Numbered from the stretch's first letter, positions 8,292 to 16,646 are shown. The stretch is 64,000 bases of DNA from Bacteroidota bacterium (GCA_006218065.1 VBWE01000037.1:46492-110491), one strand, 5' to 3'. A program made the numbers and translations. The notes: generated by a model not told the origin, from the letters alone.

Positions 8292-8807
8292 ATGAAACCG
8301 AGAAAAGCCAAAGATTCGCTGGCTGTGGCCACACACCATGTGCTTCCGAACGACACGAACAACCTGAACAATCTTTTCGGCGGAAGGCTGCTGGAATGGA
8401 TGGATGTGATTGCGGCCATCTCGGCTCACCGGCATTGCCGCCGCGTGGTGGTTACCGCTACGGTGAACAACGTTTCTTTTGCCCAGGCTATCCGTTACGG
8501 CAGCATCGTTACGCTGGAATCGAAAGTTTCGCGGGCGTTTTCCACGTCCATGGAAGTGTTCATCGACGTGTACGTGGAAGATCCGATTACCGGCGAAAAA
8601 CAAAAATCAAACGAGGCTATTTATACGTTTGTGGCTGTCGACCAGAACGGACAACCGCTGCCTGTTCCCCAGCTTATCCCGGAAACGGAAGAAGAACAAA
8701 CCCGTTACGCCGGCGCACTCCGCCGCAAACAATTAGCCCTGATACTCGCCGGGAAAATGAAACCGGAAGAGGCTACGGAACTGAAAGCGTTGTTTTTGGG
8801 TAAGTAA
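8292..8807 (+). CDS. Acyl-CoA thioesterase, hotdog fold (YciA-like)
   Basis: This 171-residue cytoplasmic enzyme should hydrolyse acyl-CoA thioesters. The hotdog pattern is clear: HHVLPNDTNNLNNLFGGRLLEWMDVIAAISAHRHC (with the catalytic Asn/Asp region NNLFGG and the long helix), then VVTATVNNVSFAQAIRYGSIVTLESKVSRAF and SMEVFIDVYVEDPITGEK. The ATG is set by an upstream -7 box. The gene is divergent from hemJ, and its substrate chain length cannot be predicted. Confidence 0.92.
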   Translation: MKPRKAKDSLAVATHHVLPNDTNNLNNLFGGRLLEWMDVIAAISAHRHCRRVVVTATVNNVSFAQAIRYGSIVTLESKVSRAFSTSMEVFIDVYVEDPITGEKQKSNEAIYTFVAVDQNGQPLPVPQLIPETEEEQTRYAGALRRKQLALILAGKMKPEEATELKALFLGK

Positions 8808-8865
8808 ATTCCTCAACGTTACTATTACAGCAATAGTTTTCTTTGCTTTCGGATCAGTTGCTTTT

Positions 8866-8958
8866 TCGATTTGAAAATGTAACGATTTGAAAATTGAGAA
8901 GATGCCCTGCGCGTGGATTTGCGGGCATTTTCAAATTGATGAATTTTCAAATTGATCC
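8866..8958. repeat. TTTTCAAATTGAT-type inverted repeat
   Basis: The left arm (GATTTGAAAATGTAACGATTTGAAAATT) and the right arm (TTTTCAAATTGATGAATTTTCAAATTGAT) are each built from two copies of a word. They flank an unrelated, internally palindromic centre (ATGCCC..GGGCAT). The right arm overlaps the last codons of the glycosyltransferase gene. The same family recurs at 45715-45904. Confidence 0.65.
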
Positions 8959-9915
8959 ATTGAAAAACTCCGTTTCATCTATCTTCCGCATACAATCGAA
9001 ATGACCTTTGGGACATTTTTCGTACCCGATTTTGGAACAGGGGCGGCAGGATAAATTTTTCACTTCGATAATCCGGGATCCTTCGCCGGGCAGGTAGGGA
9101 TACATGCCGAAGGCGGGAACAGTGTTTCCCCAAACGGAATAAATTTTCTTTTTAAAGGCGGCGGCAATGTGCATCAGGCCCGTGTCGGGAGTAATCACGA
9201 GATCGGACTGCCTGACGAGCGAGGCGGATTGATTGAGATTATACTTTCCGCAGGCATTATATACTTTGCTTCCGCAGGCGGCCGTGATACGCGCAGCGCG
9301 TGTTTCGTCTTCTTTTCCGCCGAGCAGAACTACGGGACTGTCCAGTTTCCGGATTACGGCAATTGCTTTTTCTTCCGGCATCTGCTTGGTGGCGAATTTG
9401 GCGCCTGCGACAAAAGCGATATACCCGTTGCGGTGAGTTTCCGGAAGCGATTGCAGATTTACTTCATCCTGCGCAGAAATAAAATAGTCGAGACCTTTGC
9501 CGTCGTTTTTCACGCCGAGTTTTTTCACCGCTTCAAAATAACGGTCTACGATATGTACGGCGGGCATCCGGTTCACGTGCAGGTTGACGAGCAGCCACTT
9601 TTTTACATTCAGTTTCGGAAATGTCGCAGAAGGTTTGCGCAAAGCCAGTTTGACCTGCTGTGAGCGCGCATTGTGATGCAGATCGACTATGAAATCATAG
9701 TTCTCCGCTTTCATTTCCGCTTTGATCTCGGCAAAAACATCGGCGTAGGCATACACCCGTTTTACATGCGGATTATGCTCCAGGATGCCTTTGAAACCTG
9801 TACGGGTAACCACATGCAGTTCAGCGCCGAGCTGTTCGTGCAGGCAACGCAGTACCGGCGAAGTAAGTACGATATCGCCGATGGAACTGAAACGTATGAC
9901 CAGGATTTTTTTCAA
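8947..9915 (-). CDS. Glycosyltransferase family 9 (heptosyltransferase-like)
   Basis: The 322-residue protein has the GT9 architecture. It begins KKILVIRFSSIGDIVLTSPVLRCLH, has DFIVDLHHNARSQQVKL, and carries the sugar-nucleotide-binding C-half with VVLLGGKEDE, DLVITPDTGLMHIAAAFKKKIYSVWGNT and a late CRPCSKIGYEKCP cysteine cluster seen in many bacteroidotal members. It likely transfers a heptose or similar sugar to LPS core, in the cytoplasm or at the inner membrane. The start codon is TTG: there is no ATG before the conserved KKILVIRF, and a -7 box (TACTTTTG) ends 7 nt upstream. The last codons and stop fall within an intergenic repeat. Confidence 0.92.
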   Translation of the reverse strand: MKKILVIRFSSIGDIVLTSPVLRCLHEQLGAELHVVTRTGFKGILEHNPHVKRVYAYADVFAEIKAEMKAENYDFIVDLHHNARSQQVKLALRKPSATFPKLNVKKWLLVNLHVNRMPAVHIVDRYFEAVKKLGVKNDGKGLDYFISAQDEVNLQSLPETHRNGYIAFVAGAKFATKQMPEEKAIAVIRKLDSPVVLLGGKEDETRAARITAACGSKVYNACGKYNLNQSASLVRQSDLVITPDTGLMHIAAAFKKKIYSVWGNTVPAFGMYPYLPGEGSRIIEVKNLSCRPCSKIGYEKCPKGHFDCMRKIDETEFFNGSI

Positions 9916-9922
9916 GCCGGAA

Positions 9923-9930
9923 CAAAAGTA
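9923..9930 (-). promoter_or_regulatory. -7 box of the GT9 gene
   Basis: TACTTTTG on the minus strand lies 7 nt before the TTG start codon, so the transcript would have almost no leader. This supports the TTG start. Confidence 0.5.
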
Positions 9931-9944
9931 CGGATAGACAATGA

Positions 9945-9987
9945 TAAAAAAGAAAGAGCCGCTCTCCCGGATGGGAAAGCGGCTCTT
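9945..9987 (-). terminator. Rho-independent terminator of the lipocalin-like gene
   Basis: A 10-bp stem AAGAGCCGCT / AGCGGCTCTT (9954-9963 with 9978-9987) is followed, on the minus strand, by a T-run. It sits 17 bp past the stop of the minus-strand gene. Confidence 0.75.
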
Positions 9988-10003
9988 AAATGAAATGCGG
10001 AGA

Positions 10004-10606
10004 TTATTCCTGTGTCATAGTCCACTCACCCGAGTCGCTGCTTGTAGAGCTTCCCGAAGTAGCAGTACCTGCATACTTGAAGATCATCTCTTTGTTCTTC
10101 AGCTGGTAGATGTCCGCGATCATCGAGGGAGCATCCGAACCGGTGTATGTATCGGTAGTTGTAGTAGTAGAAGAACCGATAACCGTTACAGTTGATTCAG
10201 ACAGGATAGTCATAACCATCTGCGATTTGTTCTTCATTTCACCAACACCGCCTGTAAAATTCCAGGTACCGCTCTGGGTAATGGTTTCAGAGTAACCTGT
10301 AGAAGTAGTAACCTGTGTGAAAGTATAAGTACCTGCTTTTTCGAACACATAGTTCATGGTACGTGCTACAGTAACGCTGTTGCTTCCGGAAGTAGTGGTG
10401 TAGTTGGCACCGTCGTAAGTCCAGGTTGTAGTTGTAGAACCTGCAGTCGATGTTCCAGAACCGGCAGTTGTTTTCCATTCTCCTGCAACACGGGCTTTAC
10501 GTGAACGGAAGGAAAGGGCGGGATCACCTTCGCCTTTTTTGCAGCTTTCGAGTGCAAGACTTCCAAGAATCAGGGTGGCAACAGTAACTTTTACTAAAGT
10601 TTTCAT
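10004..10606 (-). CDS. Lipocalin-like secreted or lipoprotein of unknown function
   Basis: The 200-residue protein has an N-terminal hydrophobic segment ending LALESCKKGEGDP. This resembles a lipoprotein signal, but the lipobox position -2 is Glu, so acylation at Cys22 is uncertain. The motif LSFRSRKARVAGEW after the Cys is characteristic of a bacteroidotal lipocalin-like family. The body is extremely Ser/Thr-rich (GTSTAGSTTTTWTYDG, IGSSTTTTTDTYTG) with alternating strands, and it ends SGEWTMTQE. It is monocistronic, with a full promoter upstream and a terminator downstream. A ligand cannot be predicted. Confidence 0.85.
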   Translation of the reverse strand: MKTLVKVTVATLILGSLALESCKKGEGDPALSFRSRKARVAGEWKTTAGSGTSTAGSTTTTWTYDGANYTTTSGSNSVTVARTMNYVFEKAGTYTFTQVTTSTGYSETITQSGTWNFTGGVGEMKNKSQMVMTILSESTVTVIGSSTTTTTDTYTGSDAPSMIADIYQLKNKEMIFKYAGTATSGSSTSSDSGEWTMTQE

Positions 10607-10655
10607 GCGTCTTTGGTTTGTGATTATGGTTTAAATATGGGTTTAAATCGAGGCG

Positions 10656-10687
10656 CAAAGGTATATAAGGAACCTATACCAAGCAAA
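10656..10687 (-). promoter_or_regulatory. Bacteroidotal promoter (-33 and -7) of the lipocalin-like gene
   Basis: On the minus strand TTTG (10684-10687), 20 nt of spacer and TACCTTTG (10656-10663) match the TTTG-N19-21-TAnnTTTG consensus. The leader to the ATG is about 45 nt. Confidence 0.7.
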
Positions 10688-10828
10688 TTCCGAAGCCTGC
10701 ACAATATGTTGATTATCAGTAAAATGATTATTTTTTAACAATTTAATTGACAATTTTAAATGGAAAATGCCCGTCCCGGTTTTTCTTTCGGCCCGGCAGC
10801 CCGGTGGAGCCGGTGCCCTGAAAACGGC

Positions 10829-10836
10829 TATTTTTG
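10829..10836 (+). promoter_or_regulatory. -7 box of the TatD gene
   Basis: TATTTTTG lies 7 nt before the ATG at 10844 and downstream of the longer in-frame start at 10760. It therefore decides for the shorter protein. Confidence 0.5.
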
Positions 10837-10843
10837 CAGCCTT

Positions 10844-11614
10844 ATGATCCTGACCGATACGCATACCCACCTGTATTCCGAAAAATTCAGTCACGACCGG
10901 GCGGAAATGGTCCAACGGGCGATTGATGCCGGGGTAAGCAGGTTGTTTTTACCGAATATCGACAGCGAAAGCATTGCCCCGATGCTTCAACTGGCTGCCT
11001 TGTTTCCGCAAAACTGTTTCCCGATGATGGGACTTCACCCCTGTTCCGTGGACGCCCGGTATGAAGACGAATTGAAAGCGGTTGAACATTGGCTGGCCAA
11101 AGAAAAATTTTGCGCAGTAGGTGAAATCGGCATCGACCTGTACTGGGATAAAACTTATGCCGATCAGCAGAAAGACGCCTTCCGCAGGCAGATCCTCCTG
11201 GCCAAAAAACATGACCTGGCTATCGTGATTCATTCGCGCAATGCTTTCCGGGAATGTTTTGAGATCGTTTCGGAACTGCATGATGAAAACCTCCGCGGCG
11301 TTTTTCACTGCTTTGCCGACGGTACTGCGGAAGCGGACGAAGTGATCGCGCTCGGCAATTTCAAAATCGGGATCGGAGGCGTGCTCACCTACAAAAATTC
11401 AGGACTGGATAAAGTCGTACAGCATGTGGGCCTCGAACATATCGTGCTCGAAACCGATTCGCCCTACCTTTCGCCGGTTCCGCACAGGGGAAAACGGAAT
11501 GAAAGCGCGTACATCGTGCACGTGGCGGAGAAACTGGCGGAGCTGAAAAATGTTTCGCTGGAGGAAGTCGCTGCAGTGACCACGGAAAATTCCAGGTTTT
11601 TGTACCGTGTATAA
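10844..11614 (+). CDS. tatD: TatD-family metal-dependent DNase
   Basis: The 256-residue TIM-barrel hydrolase has all expected metal ligands: HTH in LTDTHTHLYS (residues 6-8), Glu in AVGEIGIDLYWDK, His in VIHSRNAF, His in GVFHCFADG and Asp in LETDSPYLSPVPHRGKRNES. TatD proteins are cytoplasmic 3'-5' exonucleases acting on DNA and possibly RNA. The start was moved to the ATG that yields MILTDTHTH, the normal family N-terminus. A further 28 upstream codons lie across the promoter and are not coding. An inverted repeat follows, and ansA is the next gene. Confidence 0.94.
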   Translation: MILTDTHTHLYSEKFSHDRAEMVQRAIDAGVSRLFLPNIDSESIAPMLQLAALFPQNCFPMMGLHPCSVDARYEDELKAVEHWLAKEKFCAVGEIGIDLYWDKTYADQQKDAFRRQILLAKKHDLAIVIHSRNAFRECFEIVSELHDENLRGVFHCFADGTAEADEVIALGNFKIGIGGVLTYKNSGLDKVVQHVGLEHIVLETDSPYLSPVPHRGKRNESAYIVHVAEKLAELKNVSLEEVAAVTTENSRFLYRV

Positions 11615-11650
11615 AGCATGCGTACGTATTACAAATATTAGTTCTTACTC

Positions 11651-11817
11651 CAGATATGAGATTTGAGACTTGAGATTTGAGACGGAAAGCCAGGTCTCGA
11701 CTACCCCGCCTCCCAAAGTTGTACGGCGGGCAGGCGCTCGACCTAACAAGTAAGTGCAACGTCGCCCGGTAAGTAAACGAAGTCGTCTCACATCTCAAGT
11801 CTCACATCTCATATCTG
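11651..11817. repeat. 33-bp-arm inverted repeat (GAGATTTGAGAC family)
   Basis: The arms at 11651-11683 and 11785-11817 are complementary at 31 of 33 positions. Each arm consists of repeats of TGAGATTTGAGAC-like words. The roughly 100-nt centre is unrelated and GC-rich. The element fills almost the whole gap between the TatD gene and ansA. Confidence 0.8.
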
Positions 11818-11833
11818 AACAACAGTCGCTGCA

Positions 11834-12862
11834 ATGAAAAACAAATCCTCCATACTCCTTATATACACCGGCGGAACCATCGGCATGGTGAACGATCCGA
11901 AAACCGGGCGGCTGCAGCCTTTCGATTTCAAACATCTGAACGAACAGATTCCCGAACTCAGCAAGTTTGCCGTTCGTATCGATCACATCACGTTTGAAAA
12001 ACCGATCGATTCATCCAACATGCAGCCGGGGACCTGGATCAGGCTGGCCCAGCTTATTGAAAAAAATTACGCGCGTTATGACGGTTTCGTCATCCTGCAC
12101 GGTTCCGACACGATGGCTTATACGGCTTCCGCACTGAGCTTCATGCTGGAAAATCTCGGGAAGCCGGTCATCCTCACCGGCTCGCAACTGCCTATCGGCA
12201 CGATCCGCACCGACGGAAAAGAAAACCTGATCACCAGTATCGAAATTGCCGCTGCACGGAAAAAAGGCAAACCCATTATAAGTGAAGTCTGCGTGTACTT
12301 TGAATACCGGCTCTACCGCGGCAACCGCACGCACAAATGGAATTCGGAACAGTTCCGCGCATTCCAGTCGCCGAATTACCCGCTGCTTGCCGAAGCCGGC
12401 GTTCACCTGAACTACCATCCCGCTGCATTCCTGGAAAACAGCGGGAAGAAACTGAAGGTTCACAACAAGCTGGACACCGGCGTCGCGATCCTGAAATTAT
12501 TCCCGGGCATTACGGAAGCCGTCGTTTATGCGGTACTCGGCGCCAAAGGAGTGAAAGCGGTTATTCTCGAAACATTCGGATCGGGAAATGCATCCACGGA
12601 AAGCTGGTTTATCCGCGCACTCGAAAAAGCCGTCCGCAGGGGCATCATTATCCTGAACATCACGCAGTGCAACGCCGGAAGCGTAATCCAGGGACGATAC
12701 GAAACCAGCTCGCAACTGCAGCGGATCGGCGTAGCCGGCGGCGGAGACATGACCACAGAAGCAGCCGTTACCAAACTGATGTTTTTGCTCGGCCAGACGA
12801 AAGACCGGAAAAAATTGATGCGGATGCTCGCCAGTTCCCTGCGCGGAGAAATCAGTTTGTAA
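11834..12862 (+). CDS. ansA: Type I L-asparaginase
   Basis: The 342-residue enzyme hydrolyses asparagine to aspartate and ammonia. Signature 1 is LLIYTGGTIGMV, with the nucleophile Thr near residue 12-15. Signature 2 is DGFVILHGSDTMAYTASALSF, with the Thr-Asp pair. The GSQLPIGTIRTDGKENLITSI and NITQCNAGSV segments are also typical. There is no signal peptide, which fits the cytoplasmic type I enzyme. Its last 11 bp overlap the 3' end of the convergent ilvE, so the two stops interlock without room for a terminator. Confidence 0.95.
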   Translation: MKNKSSILLIYTGGTIGMVNDPKTGRLQPFDFKHLNEQIPELSKFAVRIDHITFEKPIDSSNMQPGTWIRLAQLIEKNYARYDGFVILHGSDTMAYTASALSFMLENLGKPVILTGSQLPIGTIRTDGKENLITSIEIAAARKKGKPIISEVCVYFEYRLYRGNRTHKWNSEQFRAFQSPNYPLLAEAGVHLNYHPAAFLENSGKKLKVHNKLDTGVAILKLFPGITEAVVYAVLGAKGVKAVILETFGSGNASTESWFIRALEKAVRRGIIILNITQCNAGSVIQGRYETSSQLQRIGVAGGGDMTTEAAVTKLMFLLGQTKDRKKLMRMLASSLRGEISL

Positions 12863-13919
12863 CCCGGTGTAACCAATTATAAGTATCAGCTGCCGATCCT
12901 GCGCGGATGGATTCCAGTTTCGATTTCAGCTGCATCATCGTGCTTTGATCATTGTACTCGGGCAGCGTGTAATCGTTCCCGCGAAAAGCGATCAAACTGA
13001 TGGGAGCCACTACGGCAGCGGTTCCCGAACCGAATGCTTCGGAAACGCGACCTGTTTTCAGCGCTTCTTCCAGTTCAAAAACGGAAACGGGTCTTTCTTC
13101 CACTTCTACGCCCATGCTGCGCGCAAGCACAAGCAACGAGTCGCGCGTAACGCCGTCGAGAATAGTTTCCGAAAGCGGGGGCGTTACCAGTTTGCCGTCT
13201 ATTATAAAGAAGACATTCATCACACCCGATTCTTCGATGTTCTTTTTTTCCGTGCCGTCGGTCCAGATCACCTGGTCGTATCCTTCCTGCTGCGCCAGGT
13301 AGGTGGGATAAAACGCCGCGCCGTAATTTCCGCTGCATTTGGCGGAACCGGTGCCTCCTTTGGCTGCGCGGATAAAACGTTCTTCCACTTTCAGCCGGAT
13401 CGGGCGATTGTAGTACGATCTTACGGGCAAAGCCACGATGAGGAAACAAAATTGTTCCGCGACTTTTATACCGACACGCGCTTCAGAAGCAAAAAGAAGC
13501 GGGCGCAGGTACATCGATCCTTCACCGCTTTTCGGAACCCATGCGCGATCGATGCTAACGAGATTTTCCAGGCCTCCCATAAAAATTTCTTCGGGAAGCG
13601 CGGGCATCGCCATCCGTTTCAGCGAGGCCAGCAAACGTTTGTAATGTTTGTCCGCGCGGAAAATATGAATCCCGCCGTCCTGCGAACGAAATGCTTTCAT
13701 GCCTTCGAAAACAGACTGCCCGTAATGCAGGGCCAGCGTAAGCGGGCTCAGCGACAGGTCGGCAAGCGGCTGGATGCGCGCATTCTTCCAGGCGCCGCCG
13801 GCATATTCGGCAAGGAACATGTGATCCGTCGTCACTTTTCCGAATTCAGGATTCCGGAGATCGGTCGCTTCGATTTTCGAAACCGAAGCGCGGTTGATGG
13901 TGATCGGAGTATTTATCAT
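12852..13919 (-). CDS. ilvE: Branched-chain amino acid aminotransferase
   Basis: The 355-residue class IV PLP enzyme interconverts Leu, Ile and Val with their 2-oxoacids. Family features are LSPLTLALHYGQSVFEGMKAF, the arginine-rich YLRPLLFASEARVGI, the PLP lysine in GTGSAKCSGNYGAAF, and QVIWTDGTEKKNIEESGVMNVFF with the TILDGVTRDSLL block. It sits 18 bp downstream of an EamA transporter gene on the same strand, so the two are probably cotranscribed. It is convergent with and overlaps ansA. Confidence 0.95.
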   Translation of the reverse strand: MINTPITINRASVSKIEATDLRNPEFGKVTTDHMFLAEYAGGAWKNARIQPLADLSLSPLTLALHYGQSVFEGMKAFRSQDGGIHIFRADKHYKRLLASLKRMAMPALPEEIFMGGLENLVSIDRAWVPKSGEGSMYLRPLLFASEARVGIKVAEQFCFLIVALPVRSYYNRPIRLKVEERFIRAAKGGTGSAKCSGNYGAAFYPTYLAQQEGYDQVIWTDGTEKKNIEESGVMNVFFIIDGKLVTPPLSETILDGVTRDSLLVLARSMGVEVEERPVSVFELEEALKTGRVSEAFGSGTAAVVAPISLIAFRGNDYTLPEYNDQSTMMQLKSKLESIRAGSAADTYNWLHRVTN

Positions 13920-13937
13920 GCAAGCTGTTTTTGGTGA

Positions 13938-14870
13938 TTATGTCTGTGTTGCTTCGGCGGCAATATTTCCGGCCGGTTCTTTTTTCGGCGCGCTGCTCCT
14001 GCTCACGAGATACACACCACCGACGGTTACCAGCGTTCCTGCAATCACACGCCAGCTAAGCGGCTCCTGCAGCCAGAGCGCACCGAGCGCAACAGCTACC
14101 AGCGGATTAATGTAGGCATAAACGGAAACCAGTACGGGCGGAAGTTTCGAGAACGCGTACAGGTAACAGTAAAACGCGATGATCGATCCGAACAGGATGA
14201 GGTACCCCAGCGCAGTCCACGATTTCCAGCCGACCTGCGCGAAGTCGAATTCTTTTCCCGTAAACGCGTGCACTGCGATGAGTACAAAACCGGCTGCAGC
14301 CATCTGGATACCCGCGCCGAAAAACAAATCCGTTTTCGGCGGGTTGCGCCGGCTCAGTACGGATCCCAGTCCCCAGCAAAACGTTCCGATTGCAGTAAAT
14401 ATCACGCCCCAGAGGTAGCCGGGATTTGCAAACTGGCCGAGGCTATCCGAAAAAACAAGCACGATTCCTGAAAAACCGATGAGCAAACCGGCTACCTGTT
14501 TCCAACCGGGACTCCGCTGCTGGAGCAGCATAACGGAAAACAGGGAAATCCAGATGGGAACGAGTGCACAAACGATGGCGGCCATGCCGCTTTCCACGTG
14601 TTCTTCGGCCCAGGTTACCGGTCCGTTTCCCATACCTATTATAAGAATGCCGAGTCCCGATAATTTTAACGTCGTTTTCCAGCCGGGCCATTTTACACCG
14701 CGGGCCACACAAACCAGGATGACGATAAGTCCCGCTGCCGCCTGCCTGATACCGGCTAAGAGAAAACCGGGGAAATCTTCCACGCCGATTTTTATCCCGA
14801 GGAAAGTAGTTCCCCAGAGAAAACTGATCGCCGCTACACAGCAATACGCCAGGAATTTTTCATTTTTCAT
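13938..14870 (-). CDS. EamA/DMT-family transporter
   Basis: This inner-membrane protein of about 310 residues has ten predicted helices in two EamA halves, beginning FLAYCCVAAISFLWGTTFLGIKI and, in the second half, LLFGSIIAFYCYLYAFSKLPPVLVSVYAYINPLVAVALGALWLQEPL. It probably exports a small metabolite; the pairing with ilvE makes an amino acid or precursor plausible, but this is inference. I chose the ATG at 14870. A longer frame to 14954 would run into the promoter region of the divergent MocR-like gene. The C-terminal tail is short and cytoplasmic. Confidence 0.88.
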   Translation of the reverse strand: MKNEKFLAYCCVAAISFLWGTTFLGIKIGVEDFPGFLLAGIRQAAAGLIVILVCVARGVKWPGWKTTLKLSGLGILIIGMGNGPVTWAEEHVESGMAAIVCALVPIWISLFSVMLLQQRSPGWKQVAGLLIGFSGIVLVFSDSLGQFANPGYLWGVIFTAIGTFCWGLGSVLSRRNPPKTDLFFGAGIQMAAAGFVLIAVHAFTGKEFDFAQVGWKSWTALGYLILFGSIIAFYCYLYAFSKLPPVLVSVYAYINPLVAVALGALWLQEPLSWRVIAGTLVTVGGVYLVSRSSAPKKEPAGNIAAEATQT

Positions 14871-14941
14871 CAGCACAGCTATTACCGGATTTCTGCACAA
14901 AGTTGTGTTTTTTCCATAGTGCAAAACAGATGCAGATTTTT

Positions 14942-14949
14942 TATTTTTG
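14942..14949 (+). promoter_or_regulatory. -7 box of the MocR-like gene
   Basis: TATTTTTG matches TAnnTTTG and lies 17 nt before the ATG at 14967. The upstream AT-rich stretch with GCACAAAGTTGTG / CATAGTGCAAAAC words is shared with the divergent EamA gene. Confidence 0.5.
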
Positions 14950-14966
14950 ACCATAACAGATACAAA

Positions 14967-16406
14967 ATGAAAACAGCCGTTTTGCCCGAAGAGGAATTCC
15001 TGTACCAGCAGATTTCCGAATCATTCGAAAAACAGATCATGTCTGAATTGCTGAAAGCGGGCGACAAACTTCCTTCAGTTCGTGCGCTGAGCCGTGAGCA
15101 GGGCATCAGCATCAGCACGGCTTACCTGGCTTATGTGCAGCTCGAAACAAAAGGACTGATCGAAGCGCGGCCGAGGTCGGGATATTATGTCCGGTTTTCC
15201 CCGCGTTTGCTTCCCGAACAGCCATCGCCGGTGGAGCGGAAAAAACAACCTTCGGCGACGAGCGTCGAAGAAATGATCGCGCAGATTTATGAAAACATGA
15301 GCGACGAAGAAATCATGCGTTTCTCGCTTGCCGCTCCGCCGGTAGAATTACTTCCTGCGGCCAAACTCAGCAAAACGATGGCGGAAGCGATCCGCCGTTC
15401 GTCAAACAGTTGCCTCGCATATGAAGACATTGCCGGCAATCTCCAGCTCCGCAAACAGGTTGCCCGGCAGGCGCGCAGCTGGGGCGGAAACATCCGGCCG
15501 GACGACGTAGTCATTACGCAGGGCTGCATGGAAGCGCTCGTATTCGCATTAAAAACAGTAACGCAGCCCGGCGATATCGTGGCGATTCAAAGTCCGACCT
15601 ACTTCGGCATTTTTAACGTGATGCGCAGTCTCGGGCTGCACGCGCTTGAAATTCCGCAGCACCCGGAAACCGGTCCCGACCTGGAATACCTGGAGAAAGC
15701 GACCGGTAAAATTTCCGTTTCCGCGGTCCTGTTCGTCACTAATTTCAATAATCCCGACGGAGCCACGATGCCGGACGAGCGGAAAAAGCAGCTGGTGCAA
15801 CTGCTGGAGAAGAAAGATATCCCGCTGATCGAAGATGACATTTACGGCGAATTGTACTTCGGAAAAAAACGTCCGCTCACCTGCAAGCATTTCGACCGGA
15901 AAGGCAATGTGCTGCTTTGCTCATCCGTTTCCAAAACCCTGGCACCGGGATACCGTGTGGGCTGGTGCCTTCCCGGGCGTTTCCGTGAAAAAGTGATGCG
16001 CGTTAAACTCATGCATTCGATTTCCTCGGCAAGTCCCACGCAGGCCGCCATCGGTTTGTTTTTCGAAGCGGGCCGTTTCGACCTGCACATGCGGCATCTC
16101 CGGAAAGCGCTGCACGTGCAATGCCTTCGGTACACCCAGGCGGTGGCCGGTTATTTCCCGGAAGGGACGAAGATCAGCCGGCCGGTAGGCGGTTATGTTT
16201 TATGGATAGAACTGCCGGGGAAAATAAACGCGTTCGAGCTTTACCAGGCCGCGATGCTGCATAAAATAAGCATTGCGCCGGGGCAGATATTTTCGGTGCA
16301 TGCCAGCCATTCGCAATTCATCCGGGTAAGTTTCGGTATGCCCTGGACGCCGGCCATCGACAAAAGCCTGCGGATACTGGGAAACCTGGCAAAGGGTTTA
16401 TTGTAA
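14967..16406 (+). CDS. MocR/PdxR-type GntR regulator with aminotransferase domain
   Basis: The 479-residue protein fuses an N-terminal GntR winged helix (residues 10-75, KLPSVRALSREQGISISTAYLAYVQLETKGLIEARPRSGYYV) to a class I aminotransferase-like domain. The latter has FVTNFNNPDGATMPDERKK and the PLP-lysine motif LLCSSVSKTLAPGYRVGW. Such proteins sense PLP or amino-compound aldimines and regulate adjacent genes. The divergent EamA transporter (with ilvE) is the obvious candidate target. The start follows a -7 box. An upstream in-frame start at 14919 would add 16 residues and is less likely. Confidence 0.92.
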   Translation: MKTAVLPEEEFLYQQISESFEKQIMSELLKAGDKLPSVRALSREQGISISTAYLAYVQLETKGLIEARPRSGYYVRFSPRLLPEQPSPVERKKQPSATSVEEMIAQIYENMSDEEIMRFSLAAPPVELLPAAKLSKTMAEAIRRSSNSCLAYEDIAGNLQLRKQVARQARSWGGNIRPDDVVITQGCMEALVFALKTVTQPGDIVAIQSPTYFGIFNVMRSLGLHALEIPQHPETGPDLEYLEKATGKISVSAVLFVTNFNNPDGATMPDERKKQLVQLLEKKDIPLIEDDIYGELYFGKKRPLTCKHFDRKGNVLLCSSVSKTLAPGYRVGWCLPGRFREKVMRVKLMHSISSASPTQAAIGLFFEAGRFDLHMRHLRKALHVQCLRYTQAVAGYFPEGTKISRPVGGYVLWIELPGKINAFELYQAAMLHKISIAPGQIFSVHASHSQFIRVSFGMPWTPAIDKSLRILGNLAKGLL

Positions 16407-16429
16407 GTTTTTTTGCCCGGCATTTTTTT

Positions 16430-16437
16430 TACCTTTG
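16430..16437 (+). promoter_or_regulatory. -7 box of tRNA-Ser
   Basis: TACCTTTG is a perfect TAnnTTTG box 15 nt upstream of the tRNA 5' end. A TTTG lies further upstream at 16412, but with a short spacer of 14 nt. Confidence 0.55.
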
Positions 16438-16451
16438 CCTCCCTGCTACCA

Positions 16452-16539
16452 GGAGACGTGTCCGAGTGGTTGAAGGAGCACGCCTGGAAAGTGTGTATAC
16501 GGCAAAACCGTATCGTGAGTTCGAATCTCACCGTCTCCG
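16452..16539 (+). tRNA. tRNA-Ser (anticodon GGA)
   Basis: This is an 88-nt class II tRNA. The acceptor stem GGAGACG pairs with CGTCTCC and is followed by discriminator G. The D arm contains GAGTGGTTGAAGG, and the anticodon stem CACGC/GTGTG encloses CTGGAAA with GGA at 16486-16488. The long variable arm (TACGGCAAAACCGTA) is typical of serine tRNAs, and the T loop TTCGAAT is present. CCA is not encoded. Confidence 0.97.
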
Positions 16540-16541
16540 CT

Positions 16542-16577
16542 AAACTGAGGTTGCTTTAAGTAATCTCAGTTTTTTTA
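16542..16577 (+). terminator. Terminator of tRNA-Ser
   Basis: The stem AAACTGAG (16542-16549) / CTCAGTTT (16565-16572) is followed by a T-run directly after the tRNA. Confidence 0.7.
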
Positions 16578-16587
16578 TGCCTCTGAC

Positions 16588-16625
16588 ATAAAAAACCCGG
16601 GATCACGTTAAGCGATCCCGGGTTT
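16588..16625 (-). terminator. Terminator of the porP/sprF-like transcript
   Basis: A perfect 12-bp stem AAACCCGGGATC / GATCCCGGGTTT (16593-16604 with 16614-16625) lies 22 bp past the stop on the minus strand and is followed there by a T-run. Confidence 0.8.
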
Positions 16626-16646
16626 CTGAAAGAAAATATTTTTCAA

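Noticed and set aside
7465..8295. 276-codon plus-strand frame opposite hemJ
   Set aside because: It overlaps hemJ and its promoter; the translation is His/Arg-rich without domains.
12945..13937. 330-codon plus-strand frame opposite ilvE
   Set aside because: It is an antisense shadow of the well-supported ilvE; the translation is His/Phe/Arg-rich without domains.
16241..16531. Minus-strand frame of 96 codons across the tRNA
   Set aside because: It overlaps tRNA-Ser and the end of the MocR-like gene; the protein has no sensible features.
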